Source: Proteus columbae (GTDB lineage: Bacteria; Pseudomonadota; Gammaproteobacteria; Enterobacterales; Enterobacteriaceae). Taken from it: 64,000 nucleotides of DNA. The DNA lies in NCBI RefSeq assembly GCF_002777965.1, contig NZ_NGVR01000028.1, positions 141,370 through 205,369 of the forward strand, read 5' to 3'. Position numbers and translations under genes: made by a program. This document shows positions 1 through 10,662 of the stretch, piece by piece. The first letter of the stretch is position 1. Each line of letters begins with the position of its first letter. Under the pieces are notes generated by a model. That model searched no databases. It saw only the letters and a program-made list of their open reading frames with translations, and was not told the origin of the DNA.

Positions 1-917
1 GGATGATATCGCCTGTTTTTATTCCGGCTTTATCCGCAGGACCATTTGGTGAGATCCTAAAAATACGCAACCCTTGGATTTGCTTAATATCTGTATTTGA
101 TGAGCGAATTCTTGGTAATTCTTTTGCTGTAATACCAATAAAGCCACGGATAACACGACCATCACGAATTAGCTTATTCATAATTTTAACTGCAAGTTCG
201 GTTGGAATAGCGAAGCCTAATCCCTCAGCAGTAGGGCGGTATCCGTTATAGGTTCCTGAATCAAACGTCATGGTATTAATACCTACTAGTTCACCTTCAG
301 TATTAATTAATGCTCCGCCAGAATTACCTTCATTAATTGAGGCATCTGTTTGTAGGAAATTTTGGTAACGGGTTGGACTTAATCCAACGCGACCTGTAGC
401 ACTGATGATCCCTTGTGTAATAGTTTGCCCAATATTAAATGGGTTACCAATAGCCAGTACAACATCACCAACATGAGAAATGCGTTTAGTATTAATGGGG
501 ATTGTAGGGAGTTTATCGGCATCAATTTTTAATACCGCAAGATCGGTTAAAGGATCGGAGCCAACAAGCAGGCCTTCATAAAGATCACCATTTTGGAGCG
601 CGATAAGGATCTGATCAGCATTATTGATAACATGTTGATTTGTCAGAATATAACCACGACCATCCATAATGACACCAGCGCCTAAAGATGTTAGCTCACG
701 GCCTTCTTGAGAAAAGCTCCCCATTGTACTGCTATAAACATTAACAACCGCAGGGGCTGCTCGTCGTACTGCTGTGTTATAGCTAAAAGGCGCATTAAGA
801 AAATCGCCATTCAGTAGGCGTTCAATAAAAATAGGGCGAATTGAAGGAACTGCAATCAAAAGAATTGCTGCGGTGAGAAGACCAATTAGAGTTGATCGCA
901 GTAACTTAGTTAACATA
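1..917 (-). CDS. degS: Periplasmic stress-sensor protease DegS (3' end cut by window edge)
   Basis: Site-1 protease of the sigma-E response, anchored in the inner membrane and cleaving RseA when its PDZ domain binds misfolded porin C-termini (family knowledge). Translating the strand gives 305 residues from an ATG at 915-917. There is an N-terminal hydrophobic anchor at residues 9-24, then a trypsin-like domain with His95 (TNQHV), Asp125 (LTDLAVL) and Ser199 (GNSGGAL), and the start of the PDZ domain. The C-terminal ~50 residues lie beyond the window. It is downstream of degQ on the same strand, separated by a terminator, so it probably has its own promoter in 918-1050. Identity is firm from the anchor, the single PDZ start and the degQ-degS order. 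Confidence 0.95.
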
Positions 918-1052
918 AAAATCCTGTATTTATGTCTGACTGTGAAATTATTCGCGTAGAAGCGGTGAGAATAGCATAGTTTAACTTATGAAAGCATCGC
1001 TCAGCGCATAAAATCCCCTTTTAAGCCAATGGATCTTATCAAAAATAGGTAT

Positions 1053-1084
1053 AAAAAAAGCCCTATAATGGAAATTATAGGGCT
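1053..1084 (-). terminator. Rho-independent terminator of degQ
   Basis: The 10-bp stem GCCCTATAAT/ATTATAGGGC (1060-1069 with 1074-1083) has a 4-nt loop. On the minus strand it is followed by a run of seven T. It lies 40 bp after the degQ stop and ahead of degS. Confidence 0.9.
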
Positions 1085-1123
1085 AAAGAAATCAATAAAT
1101 TAGATAGGTGAAAAGCTTACTTC

Positions 1124-2515
1124 TTAGCGCGGTGTATTACGTAACAACAGGTAAATTTCTTCATTACCACGTTGAATATTCAATGCAAGAACAGGCGGTT
1201 TAGCGTCAATTGCTTTGCGTAAATCGCCGAGTGATGTAATTGGCGTATTATTGATACCAATAATAAGGTCGCCTTTTTGTAAACCAGATGCCGCAGCTGC
1301 GGAATCTTTCTCTACAGAATCAACAGCAACTGCTTTAACTTGTTTGTTTAAGTAATTACTTAATGTAGCGCCTTGTAGTGCCGGAGAGAAGTTATCTGCG
1401 CGCGTTGCATCTGCCGATTGTTTCTCTAATGTCACTTTAACATCCATTGGTTTACCTTGACGAATTAAACCAATTAGGATCTCTTTACCCGGTGGTGTCG
1501 TACCCACTTTAGCTCTTAATTCAGCAAAGCTATTGATACGTTTACCATCAACTGAAATTAAAACGTCACCCGGTTTAATACCGGCTTTTGCCGCGGATGA
1601 ATCTGGCATTACTTCGCTAACAAAGGCACCGCGTTGTGCATCAATATTAAAGGATTTCGCCAGATCAGAATTCATTTCTGTACCACGAATACCTAAGATG
1701 CCACGCTTAACTTCACCATGAGAAATGAGTTGTTGGCTAAGATCACGCGCCATATTACTTGGAATGGCGAAGCCGATACCAATGTTGCCACCACCCGGTG
1801 CTAAAATAGCGGTGTTAATTCCGATTAACTCACCATTCAAGTTAACGAGTGCGCCACCAGAGTTACCACGGTTGATTGAAGCATCGGTCTGGATAAAGTT
1901 CTCTAAACCTTCAAGATTTAAACCACTACGGCCTAATGCGGAAATAATACCGGATGTTGCTGTTTGGCCTAAACCAAAAGGGTTACCTACTGCAACTGCA
2001 AAGTCACCAACACGTAATTGATCAGAGTCCGCCATTTTAATTGCGGTTAAGTTAGTGGGTTTTTCAATTTGCAGTAATGCGATATCTGTTTGTGGATCGC
2101 TACCAATTAATTTTGCACTAAATTCACGACCATCATTAATTTGCAGTTGAATTTTATCTGCACCATCAACAACGTGGTTGTTTGTTAATACGTAGCCTTT
2201 TTGTGCATCAATAATGACACCTGAGCCTAAGCCTTCAAAAGGGCGAATACTTTGCTGTTGTGATGGGAAGTTTGGACCAAAGAAGAATTTGAACTCTTCA
2301 GGCACTTGCTGACTTTGTACTCGTGTTCCTGAAACATGCACACTGACAACAGCAGGTAACACTTTTTCTAACATTGGTGCAAGGCTTGGCAGTTGTTCAC
2401 CTGATGGCATAACCGCAGGCAGCGCGGCCATACTGGTTGCTGGAATAGTAGAGAGTGAAAGTCCGACACTCATTGCTAATGCACTAAGTAATAATTTTCT
2501 TTTTTTAGTCAACAT
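1124..2515 (-). CDS. degQ: Periplasmic serine protease/chaperone DegQ (HtrA family)
   Basis: 463 residues. A signal peptide ends near residue 30 (TSMAALP). The protease domain has the triad His114 (NNHVV), Asp144 (TDIALL) and Ser219 (GNSGGAL), and two PDZ domains follow at about 265-355 and 370-460. It degrades and refolds misfolded periplasmic proteins as oligomeric cages (family knowledge). DegP and DegQ are close paralogues. The short Q-linker/LA loop (residues ~70-92) and the position directly upstream of degS favour DegQ. A terminator separates it from degS. Confidence 0.93.
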   Translation of the reverse strand: MLTKKRKLLLSALAMSVGLSLSTIPATSMAALPAVMPSGEQLPSLAPMLEKVLPAVVSVHVSGTRVQSQQVPEEFKFFFGPNFPSQQQSIRPFEGLGSGVIIDAQKGYVLTNNHVVDGADKIQLQINDGREFSAKLIGSDPQTDIALLQIEKPTNLTAIKMADSDQLRVGDFAVAVGNPFGLGQTATSGIISALGRSGLNLEGLENFIQTDASINRGNSGGALVNLNGELIGINTAILAPGGGNIGIGFAIPSNMARDLSQQLISHGEVKRGILGIRGTEMNSDLAKSFNIDAQRGAFVSEVMPDSSAAKAGIKPGDVLISVDGKRINSFAELRAKVGTTPPGKEILIGLIRQGKPMDVKVTLEKQSADATRADNFSPALQGATLSNYLNKQVKAVAVDSVEKDSAAAASGLQKGDLIIGINNTPITSLGDLRKAIDAKPPVLALNIQRGNEEIYLLLRNTPR

Positions 2516-2713
2516 GAATTAGAGTCTCTTGATACAGTTATCAAAATAAAAGTTATTGCTCAAAATGAGCTTGATGTCACTAAGACCTGTACTGACAAAG
2601 GAAAGTTCATTAAGACATGATGTGCTTTGCTTCCTTTTACACGGATTTACAAGACAAAAGCTATCTTTAAAACCATAGCAAATAATTGTCATTTTATGAT
2701 GTTTATTAGAAAG

Positions 2714-2741
2714 AAAAAACGCCACAGAAATGTGGCGTTTT
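2714..2741 (-). terminator. Terminator downstream of zapG
   Basis: Stem CGCCACA/TGTGGCG (2720-2726, 2731-2737) with T-rich flanks on both strands. It sits 6 bp past the zapG stop and upstream of degQ, so it most likely ends the zapG transcript. Confidence 0.85.
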
Positions 2742-2746
2742 TAATA

Positions 2747-3151
2747 TTAACTGTCTTTTTTCTCTGTGGGTCTGAACAATCCAGATGCCCCTTCGGAGTA
2801 ATCACGAGGTGGCATTTTTATTGGAGATTGATCATTTGCTGCTTCTGATTCACTTAATCGGTAATTAAATGGATTTTCTTGAGCTGGCATATCAGGCATG
2901 AGCTCATTAGAACTTTTTGCCATATGTTGATAAAGCTGACGGTAGTCTCTCGCCATGTTATCTAATAGTTCAGCACTTCTAGCAAAGTGGCTGACAAGCT
3001 CATTGCGATAAGTATCAAGTTCTTCTTTTTTCGTGTCTAACTCTGCTTTGATAGCATCTTGTTGGCGAAGGGTGCTGTTACCGTAACGCATTGCAAGTGC
3101 GCCGATAATAAGACCGACAACTAATCCAATCAGTGCATAAACCCAAACCAT
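2747..3151 (-). CDS. zapG: Cell division protein ZapG (YhcB, DUF1043)
   Basis: 134 residues: a single N-terminal membrane helix (residues ~3-22, rich in Val/Ile/Gly), then a predicted coiled coil (about 30-85, repeated Glu/Leu/Lys heptads), then a polar tail. The length and layout match E. coli YhcB/ZapG, an inner-membrane protein linked to divisome and envelope assembly. It is divergent from zapE, as in E. coli. Confidence 0.92.
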   Translation of the reverse strand: MVWVYALIGLVVGLIIGALAMRYGNSTLRQQDAIKAELDTKKEELDTYRNELVSHFARSAELLDNMARDYRQLYQHMAKSSNELMPDMPAQENPFNYRLSESEAANDQSPIKMPPRDYSEGASGLFRPTEKKDS

Positions 3152-3354
3152 GGCAACTCCTTTTCATCTAATAGTGAGGACGATGGATTTTTATAACATC
3201 ATAACCGCTAAAAGGCATGGGTGGAATAATATCCTTAAGCTTAATATAAAATTCGTGTGTTACGTTGATGTTAAAACCATTCTTAATGCTTATAATAGAG
3301 CCATTCGACAGACACAAATTAGTATGTCAGAAAATTAAGGATAAGAGGGCATTC

Positions 3355-4470
3355 ATGACTGTTAGTACGCCATTATCACTTTATGAAGCCGCATTGAAGC
3401 AAGGTGATTATCAACCTGATGATGTTCAGCGAAAAACGGTTCTTCATCTTCAACAGATATACCATGCATTATTAAAAGAGACTCCACCAGAAAAAAATTC
3501 GCTAACACAACGATTGTTCGGGCGACTTCGCACAAAAAAACAGATTGTTGCACCAGAACGTGGTTTATATATGTGGGGCGGTGTTGGGCGAGGTAAAACA
3601 TGGTTGATGGATATGTTTTATCAAAGCTTGCCGACAGAACGAAAACTTCGCTTACACTTCCATCGCTTTATGTTACGTGTTCAAGAAGAACTAAAAAACT
3701 TACAAGGCCATGAAAATCCGTTAGAAATTATTGCTGATGGCTTTAAAGAGCAAACTGATGTGCTCTGTTTTGATGAGTTTTTTGTTTCTGATATTACTGA
3801 TGCGATGATTTTAGGTACATTACTTGAAGCATTATTTGTCAGAGGTATCACGTTGGTAGCAACGTCGAATATTCCTCCTGATGAACTTTATCGTAATGGG
3901 TTACAGCGTTCTCGTTTTTTACCTGCAATAGAACAAATTAAACAACACTGTGATATTTTGAATGTGGATGCAGGGATTGATTATCGGTTAAGAACATTAA
4001 CGCAAGCACATCTCTTTTTATCGCCATTAAACGATAAAAATCGGCAAGAGATGGATAGAATTTTCATGCACTTGGCAACCAGCGAATCACAAGTTGATTG
4101 TACCTTAACCATCAATCATCGCCCCATGAAAGCAAGAAAAGCATCTAGTGGAGTGCTCGCTATTAACTTTTCAACCTTGTGTATGGAACCACGTAGCCAG
4201 CTTGATTACATTGAGCTTTCTAAGCATTACCACTCTGTTTTGTTATATGACATGGAACAAATGGGGACATTAAATGAAGACGCTGCACGTCGGTTTCTTG
4301 CGCTTGTTGATGAGTTTTATGAGCGTAAGGTAAAACTTATTATTAATGCAAATGTAGAAATGAACGAGATTTACCAAGGTGATTTTTTACGTTTTGAATA
4401 TCAGCGTTGCTTGTCCCGTTTGCAAGAGATGCAAAGTGAAGAATATTTAGTACAACCCCATCTCGCTTAA
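3355..4470 (+). CDS. zapE: Cell division ATPase ZapE (YhcM, AFG1-like)
   Basis: 371 residues from the ATG at 3355, preceded by an AAGAGGG-type ribosome binding site. The open frame extends upstream to 3265, but that stretch lacks a ribosome site and has no family match. An AAA-like P-loop GGVGRGKT lies at residues 75-82 and a Walker B segment VLCFDE at 136-141. E. coli ZapE (about 375 aa) associates with the Z-ring under low oxygen or heat and has ATPase activity. It is divergent from zapG and upstream of rplM, the conserved order. Confidence 0.93.
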   Translation: MTVSTPLSLYEAALKQGDYQPDDVQRKTVLHLQQIYHALLKETPPEKNSLTQRLFGRLRTKKQIVAPERGLYMWGGVGRGKTWLMDMFYQSLPTERKLRLHFHRFMLRVQEELKNLQGHENPLEIIADGFKEQTDVLCFDEFFVSDITDAMILGTLLEALFVRGITLVATSNIPPDELYRNGLQRSRFLPAIEQIKQHCDILNVDAGIDYRLRTLTQAHLFLSPLNDKNRQEMDRIFMHLATSESQVDCTLTINHRPMKARKASSGVLAINFSTLCMEPRSQLDYIELSKHYHSVLLYDMEQMGTLNEDAARRFLALVDEFYERKVKLIINANVEMNEIYQGDFLRFEYQRCLSRLQEMQSEEYLVQPHLA

Positions 4471-5333
<863 letters not shown>

Positions 5334-5345
5334 TCGGGATAATAG

Positions 5346-5741
<396 letters not shown>

Positions 5742-5774
5742 TTTGTTATCTTTTAGATATCAATTTGATGTTGA

Positions 5775-5803
5775 AAACCCGTCTTCACAGGCGGGTTTTT
5801 TAT
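5775..5803 (+). terminator. Terminator of the rplM-rpsI operon
   Basis: AAACCCGTC pairs with GGCGGGTTT (one G-T pair) and is followed by a T-rich tract, 34 bp past the rpsI stop. Confidence 0.92.
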
Positions 5804-6398
5804 TTTTGACTTATTTGTGTTTATTAATAATAAAAACATAATGTTGCTAATACATTGAGGCTGTTACTCATAAAACTGGCTTTATGTAAGATAACGATAG
5901 TATTAAAAAGCCTATTTTTTAGATGTTATCTCTAAATAATTTCATTTTTTGATATTATAATCTTACTTTTAAGATAGTGTGGCATATTATGTTGAATTAT
6001 TTGCATTAGCCCCCCTAAGTGGCATGAATTCTGGTAGAATAGCGGGCTTTGGTGTCTTTCTTTCTATGACTTCATCATGTTGCCAATGGGTATATTGATC
6101 GTAATACCAGTGATGAGTTTGAAAGTCATACCAAAATTATTATGACAATAATGATTGTTAAATGATTATTTTGGTATTACTTGATAATGATATGTGCCGC
6201 AAAGACAGGTGAGTTTTTAACCCTGTAAAATATGATTATCCCACGATAACACTGTTATACAGGTAGTTACCCAATGCAGTTAATAACTTAAATGTTTATT
6301 TAGGTTTACTGCGTTTGTGTGCTTGTCTTTTAGGAATGGGGAAATGAAAAAGGCATTGTGCTAATTCATTTCTTTAATTGATTAACTTGGAGGTTTTC
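5804..6398 (+). other. Long upstream region of sspA
   Basis: About 600 bp without a gene. It is AT-rich, with a G/C-containing block near 6007-6055 that may hold a promoter. It contains a 10-bp inverted repeat ATACCAAAAT/ATTTTGGTAT (6128-6137 with 6168-6177) around a 30-nt AT-rich centre. The ribosome site GGAGG at 6390-6394 serves sspA. I see no coding sequence. Confidence 0.5.
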
Positions 6399-7040
6399 AT
6401 GGCTGTCGCTGCCAACAAACGTTCGGTAATGACTTTGTTTTCCGGTCCGACTGATATTTTCAGCCATCAGGTCAGAATTGTCCTAGCGGAGAAAGGTGTC
6501 AGTGTTGAAATTGAACAGGTTGAAGCTGGTAATCTTCCACAGGATCTTATCGATCTAAATCCTTACCAAAGTGTACCGACTTTGGTTGATCGTGAGCTGA
6601 CTCTGTATGATTCACGCATCATCATGGAATACCTTGATGAACGCTTCCCTCATCCTCCTTTAATGCCAGTTTATCCTGTTGCTCGTGGTAGCAGCCGTTT
6701 AATGATGCATCGCATCGAGCATGATTGGTATTCTTTAATGAACACCATCGAAAAAGGAACTGAACAGCAAGCAAATGCTGCTCGTAAACAGTTAGCAGAA
6801 GAGCTACTGGCTGTATCTCCTGTATTTAAAGAATATCCTTACTTTATGAGTGAAGAGTTCAGCTTAGTTGATTGCTACCTTGCTCCTCTGTTATGGCGTT
6901 TACCAGTACTTGGTGTAGATTTAAGTGGTGCTGGTGCTAAAGATGTACAAATTTATATGCAACGTGTTTTTGAACGTGATTCTTTCCTCGCGTCATTAAC
7001 CGAAGCAGAGCGTGAGATGCGCTTACCTTCAAGAGGGTAA
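6399..7040 (+). CDS. sspA: Stringent starvation protein A (RNA polymerase-associated)
   Basis: 213 residues from the ATG at 6399, which follows GGAGG. A longer in-frame TTG start at 6378 is unlikely. It has a glutathione-S-transferase-like fold: an N-terminal thioredoxin-like half with the NPYQSVPTLVDRELTLYDSRIIMEYLD region split around residue 50-75, and a helical C-terminal half. SspA binds RNA polymerase and affects stationary-phase, acid and virulence gene expression in enterics. It is paired with sspB 6 bp downstream. Confidence 0.96.
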   Translation: MAVAANKRSVMTLFSGPTDIFSHQVRIVLAEKGVSVEIEQVEAGNLPQDLIDLNPYQSVPTLVDRELTLYDSRIIMEYLDERFPHPPLMPVYPVARGSSRLMMHRIEHDWYSLMNTIEKGTEQQANAARKQLAEELLAVSPVFKEYPYFMSEEFSLVDCYLAPLLWRLPVLGVDLSGAGAKDVQIYMQRVFERDSFLASLTEAEREMRLPSRG

Positions 7041-7046
7041 TTAAGT

Positions 7047-7556
7047 ATGGAGATTATGGATATGTCTCCGCGTCGTCCGCATTTATTACGTGCGCATTAT
7101 GACTGGATCATCGAAAACGATTTAACACCACATTTAGTTGTTGATGTGAATGTCGTTGGTGTTCAAGTCCCAATGGAATATGCGCACGATGGTCAAATTG
7201 TACTAAATATTTCATCTCGTGCAGTAGATGACTTAGAGTTAACGCCGTATCAGGTTTTATTTAGTGCAAGCTTTGGTGGCATACCTCGTAAAGTACGAGT
7301 GCCTATGGCTGCTGTTATGGCTATTTATGCGAGAGAAAACGGTGCGGGAATGATGTTTGAGCCAGAGCCTGCTTATGAATCTGGTGCATCATTACAGTTT
7401 GCTGAAGATGATAGTGAAGAGAACAACATAGCTCCGGCTAGCGAAGGTTTATCTCTTGTCACTGATGAAGCTGTTGAAGCTGATACCTCTTCACCAGATG
7501 ATGATCCAGAGCCACCTCGCCCAGCGGGTCGTCCAGCACTGCGTGTTGTAAAATAA
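7047..7556 (+). CDS. sspB: ClpXP specificity-enhancing factor SspB
   Basis: 169 residues if the first ATG is used. In-frame ATGs at 7056 and 7062 are also possible, and the internal GGAG at 7049 fits 7062 best, so the first five residues are uncertain. The substrate-binding domain (PRRPHLL to about residue 110) is followed by an acidic flexible linker and the C-terminal ClpX-binding tail GRPALRVVK. SspB delivers ssrA-tagged and RseA fragments to ClpXP. It is in an operon with sspA. Confidence 0.96.
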   Translation: MEIMDMSPRRPHLLRAHYDWIIENDLTPHLVVDVNVVGVQVPMEYAHDGQIVLNISSRAVDDLELTPYQVLFSASFGGIPRKVRVPMAAVMAIYARENGAGMMFEPEPAYESGASLQFAEDDSEENNIAPASEGLSLVTDEAVEADTSSPDDDPEPPRPAGRPALRVVK

Positions 7557-7580
7557 GAGATTATCTTATTTGTATTAATG

Positions 7581-7612
7581 AAAAACCCAGTTCAAATGAA
7601 CTGGGTTTTTTC
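7581..7612 (+). terminator. Terminator of sspAB
   Basis: AAAACCCAGTTCA/TGAACTGGGTTTT stem followed by six T, 25 bp after the sspB stop. Confidence 0.93.
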
Positions 7613-7616
7613 TGCA

Positions 7617-7652
7617 CAAAAAAAGCGCTCTATATTGCTATTGAGCGCTTTA
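7617..7652 (-). terminator. Terminator of the transporter-amidohydrolase operon
   Basis: AAAGCGCTC/GAGCGCTTT stem (7622-7630 with 7643-7651) with a run of T on the minus strand, 21 bp past the amidohydrolase stop. Confidence 0.88.
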
Positions 7653-7673
7653 TGGGATTGTATTACTGAAAAA

Positions 7674-8948
7674 TTATTTCAACAGTTCTTCTAAACAACC
7701 AGTGTAAAGATTAACTGCAGTCATTAATTGTTTTTCGTCGAAGTCAAAGCCGGCTTGGTGGTGACCAGCTGTTCTGTCGGCACCCACAACGAAGTACAGT
7801 GATTTACCACCACAACGTTGTACACGTTTTGCTAATACTGTTGCATCTTCACTACCACCGAATGGGCGAGTTGCAACCGCCGTTAGCTCAGAATGTTTAC
7901 CCACAACTTTAGTCATCACATCAATCAGTTCTTGGTCATTCGTCAGATCAACGGCTTCACCCATGATTTCGCTTTCCATTTCTAACTGGAAGCTATGTGC
8001 TGCGCCTTCAGCCATACGTACTGCATTTGCAGCCATAAAGCTGTTGATCTCTTCGTTTTCACCACGAACTTCAATTTGCATTTCAGCATTAGCTGGGGTG
8101 ACGTTACGGCCTTCACCGGCTTTTAATACACCGATATTGATACGTGACATCCCTTTACCATGGCGAGAAATACCCAGCATTTGTGTTGCTGCGTGGCAAG
8201 CACCCGCTAATGCATTACGGCCTAATTCTGGCTCTGCACCTGCGTGAGATGGTGCTCCTTTAAAACGGAAGTCATATTTAGTGGTACATAAGAAATGTGT
8301 TGGGTTAATAACAATTTCACCACTGTTTGCGATAAAGCCTAAGTGCGCACCTAAGAAGTAATCTGCATCATCAGCGATACCACTTTCAGCCATCGCACGA
8401 GCGCCACGAACACCTTCTTCTGCTGGTTGGAATAAGATTTTAACTTTACCGATGACTTTATCTTTATTTTCAACTAGCCAGTGAGCAACACCTAAACCGA
8501 TAGAAATGTGTCCATCATGACCACAAGCGTGCATTTCGCCAGCGTGGCAAGATGCAAAGTTTTCGGCATGAGGACGGTGTTTAGTTTCGGTTGCTTCGTT
8601 AACACCAACACAGTCGATATCAAAACGTAGTGCGACTGTTGGACCTGCTTTACCACTGTCAAAGATAGCCACACAGCCAGTTAGCTCTTTCATTTCATCA
8701 AGCAGAGCTTCATCAACTTTATGCTCTCTGGCAACGGCTAGGCCTTTTTCAACGACTTGACGGCGGCGGCCAAAAGCAAATTCTTGATTGATAACGTCTG
8801 GCCCAACTTTAACTTCTAAACCTAAGCTACGTAGTTCTTTGACGATTTTTGCTGTGGTTAAAAATTCTGACCAACCAATTTCTGGATATTGGTGAAATTC
8901 ACGACGCCATTTAATTAATTTTTCTAGTGTAATTGCTGACATATTCAT
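7674..8948 (-). CDS. M20-family amidohydrolase, AbgA-like
   Basis: 424 residues from the ATG at 8948, preceded by GTGGAGA. The frame extends upstream into the transporter gene, but that part is not coding. Metal-binding and catalytic signatures of M20D peptidases are present: a CHAGEMHACGHDGH cluster around residue 145-158, then PAEEGVRGARAMAESG, and a late H in AGHHQAGFDFDE. The best family fit is subunit A of p-aminobenzoyl-glutamate hydrolase (E. coli AbgA, 436 aa). No AbgB partner lies next to it, so the substrate is unknown. It could equally be a general N-acyl amino acid hydrolase. It starts 8 bp after the transporter stop, in the same operon. Confidence 0.8.
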   Translation of the reverse strand: MNMSAITLEKLIKWRREFHQYPEIGWSEFLTTAKIVKELRSLGLEVKVGPDVINQEFAFGRRRQVVEKGLAVAREHKVDEALLDEMKELTGCVAIFDSGKAGPTVALRFDIDCVGVNEATETKHRPHAENFASCHAGEMHACGHDGHISIGLGVAHWLVENKDKVIGKVKILFQPAEEGVRGARAMAESGIADDADYFLGAHLGFIANSGEIVINPTHFLCTTKYDFRFKGAPSHAGAEPELGRNALAGACHAATQMLGISRHGKGMSRINIGVLKAGEGRNVTPANAEMQIEVRGENEEINSFMAANAVRMAEGAAHSFQLEMESEIMGEAVDLTNDQELIDVMTKVVGKHSELTAVATRPFGGSEDATVLAKRVQRCGGKSLYFVVGADRTAGHHQAGFDFDEKQLMTAVNLYTGCLEELLK

Positions 8949-8956
8949 TTCTCCAC

Positions 8957-10231
8957 TTATAACATGAATAACGCAACAGCGATGACGCCGATAATCATAC
9001 CCGGTGCAGTACGTTTTGCGATTTCCATAGGGTTTACGTTTGCAAGACCAGCACAAACAATTGCTGCACCTGCCAGTGGTGACATAGTACGACCTAACGC
9101 ACCAGATAATGCCGCTGCCATACCCATGTCTGGGATTTCATAACCGAATTGTGCAGCATGAGGTGTTACTGTTTCGTTGAATGCGAATGCTGCTGCGTCA
9201 CCAGAACCTGTGATAATACCCATTAAGAATGGCCCTAAAGTACCACCCCAGCGAGCGAATTCAGGAGAATGAGTTAAGAAGTTGATGAACGCGTCGATTA
9301 AACCAGATGCTTTCAGACCTGCGGCGAATACCGCTGCTGCAATGATGATACCTAATACATCACCATAAGCATTACCCATACCTTTAAAGAACTCTTTCGT
9401 AATTTGAGCAGGGTTAGTTAATGTGATGAACAGAGCATAGATAGAACCGATTAACATTGCCGCTGGTACAGACAGTTTAAATGTACTGAAAGACTCGAAG
9501 AATGGCAGAATTAACAGGATTAATGGAATAAAAGGTGCTGTTGCATATAAGTAGTTAGGGCGAACAGCTTCTGATGTTGCTTGTGCTGATGAAGATGATG
9601 CATCACTGGCAGCAGAAGCCATTTTGAACTCTTTTTTCACTAAAGCGACAACTGCCAGTGAAACTGCTGCGATACCACCAGCCATTAAGCTATATGGGCT
9701 ATGGCGAGCGATTAAATCAACTACTTCCATATTTGCCATGTTAGCAACGAAGGCGTTATGCGACATACCTGGGCTTAACATTGAACCGATAGTACCACAT
9801 AACACTGCACCACCAGCGATAGCTGGGTGAATACGAGCTGCGATTAATAATGGAATGAGTGTCGCACCTACCGCTGCCGCACAACCTGCTGCTGATGGGA
9901 TTGCGATATTAATAAAATACGTTACGACAACCGTAGCTGGAATAAGAAAGAAGCCCAGACGAGTCATTACTTTTGATAAAACATGAACCAGATGCATATC
10001 GCATTTGGTATATTTCATAACATAAGCAAAACCCATACTCGAACAGATTGCTTGAATTAATGATGAAGACACCATGCGCTCACTAAATGCGGTAAACGCA
10101 TCTAATGGGCTCAGACTTAAAATACAGAGTAATAAACCCGCACCGATTAGCACCATTCGGGTTTCATATTTTTTTATTAGCAAATAGACAGTTACGATAA
10201 TAACGGCTACCGCTATAAGTTGCATCACCAT
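8957..10231 (-). CDS. DcuC-family anaerobic C4-dicarboxylate-type transporter
   Basis: 424 residues, almost wholly hydrophobic, with about 12 membrane segments and a polar loop at residues ~200-220 rich in Ser/Ala. It contains the repeated G-T-x-G-S and SPLAGAAIV-type motifs of the DcuC family (TC 2.A.61). The start ATG at 10231 follows GGGGA. DcuC members exchange or export C4-dicarboxylates without oxygen, but pairing with an amidohydrolase here suggests an acylated amino acid or peptide-like anion. The exact FNR box upstream supports anaerobic expression. Confidence 0.8.
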   Translation of the reverse strand: MVMQLIAVAVIIVTVYLLIKKYETRMVLIGAGLLLCILSLSPLDAFTAFSERMVSSSLIQAICSSMGFAYVMKYTKCDMHLVHVLSKVMTRLGFFLIPATVVVTYFINIAIPSAAGCAAAVGATLIPLLIAARIHPAIAGGAVLCGTIGSMLSPGMSHNAFVANMANMEVVDLIARHSPYSLMAGGIAAVSLAVVALVKKEFKMASAASDASSSSAQATSEAVRPNYLYATAPFIPLILLILPFFESFSTFKLSVPAAMLIGSIYALFITLTNPAQITKEFFKGMGNAYGDVLGIIIAAAVFAAGLKASGLIDAFINFLTHSPEFARWGGTLGPFLMGIITGSGDAAAFAFNETVTPHAAQFGYEIPDMGMAAALSGALGRTMSPLAGAAIVCAGLANVNPMEIAKRTAPGMIIGVIAVALFML

Positions 10232-10354
10232 AGTGATCCCCTAGTTAATTATGACAATACTATTAATTGTGAAAACGAACCTAACATCAATAAATTATAT
10301 TTTTCTGTAAAGTTATTAGGTGACTCCATTATGAAGTTGGTAGGTTGACAATAT

Positions 10355-10368
10355 TTGATTGTTATCAA
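10355..10368 (-). promoter_or_regulatory. FNR binding site of the transporter operon
   Basis: TTGATTGTTATCAA is an exact match to the FNR consensus TTGAT-N4-ATCAA. On the minus strand a -10-like CATAAT lies at 10328-10333. That places the box centre about 41 bp before the expected start of transcription, the class II activator position. The transporter start codon is about 90 bp further on. Confidence 0.75.
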
Positions 10369-10662
10369 ATTTAATAGCCGAAATAAAATCTATTTTTTTA
10401 GACTGTGATGTTATTAACAAATGCAGTAAGACAATGATCATTAAAAGATGACGAAAAAGTTAAATAAAAAGAGATAAAGTAAAAAATACGAAAATAAATT
10501 ATATTTACTATAGATAAAGAGTGTTATTTTGATACAAAAAAGAATATCGCTTTTTATCAAAATATTACTCTATAAATTATATTAAATGGTAATGAGAATG
10601 ATTATTTAGTCTGATATCTTGATGATCCTTAAATACTATTTATTAATTTCACCGATAATTTT
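10369..10662. other. AT-rich intergenic region with a Fur-like box
   Basis: No gene is seen. A 19-bp element at 10588-10606 matches the classical Fur consensus at 15 positions by eye. It lies far upstream of the transporter operon and downstream of gltD, so its target is unclear. Confidence 0.4.

Noticed and set aside
1124..2515. DegP instead of DegQ
   Set aside because: Short LA loop and adjacency to degS favour DegQ.
2519..2725. 68-codon open frame upstream of degQ
   Set aside because: No ribosome site and no recognisable protein, and it overlaps the zapG terminator.
3265..3354. N-terminal extension of ZapE
   Set aside because: The ATG at 3355 has a good ribosome site and gives the usual family length.
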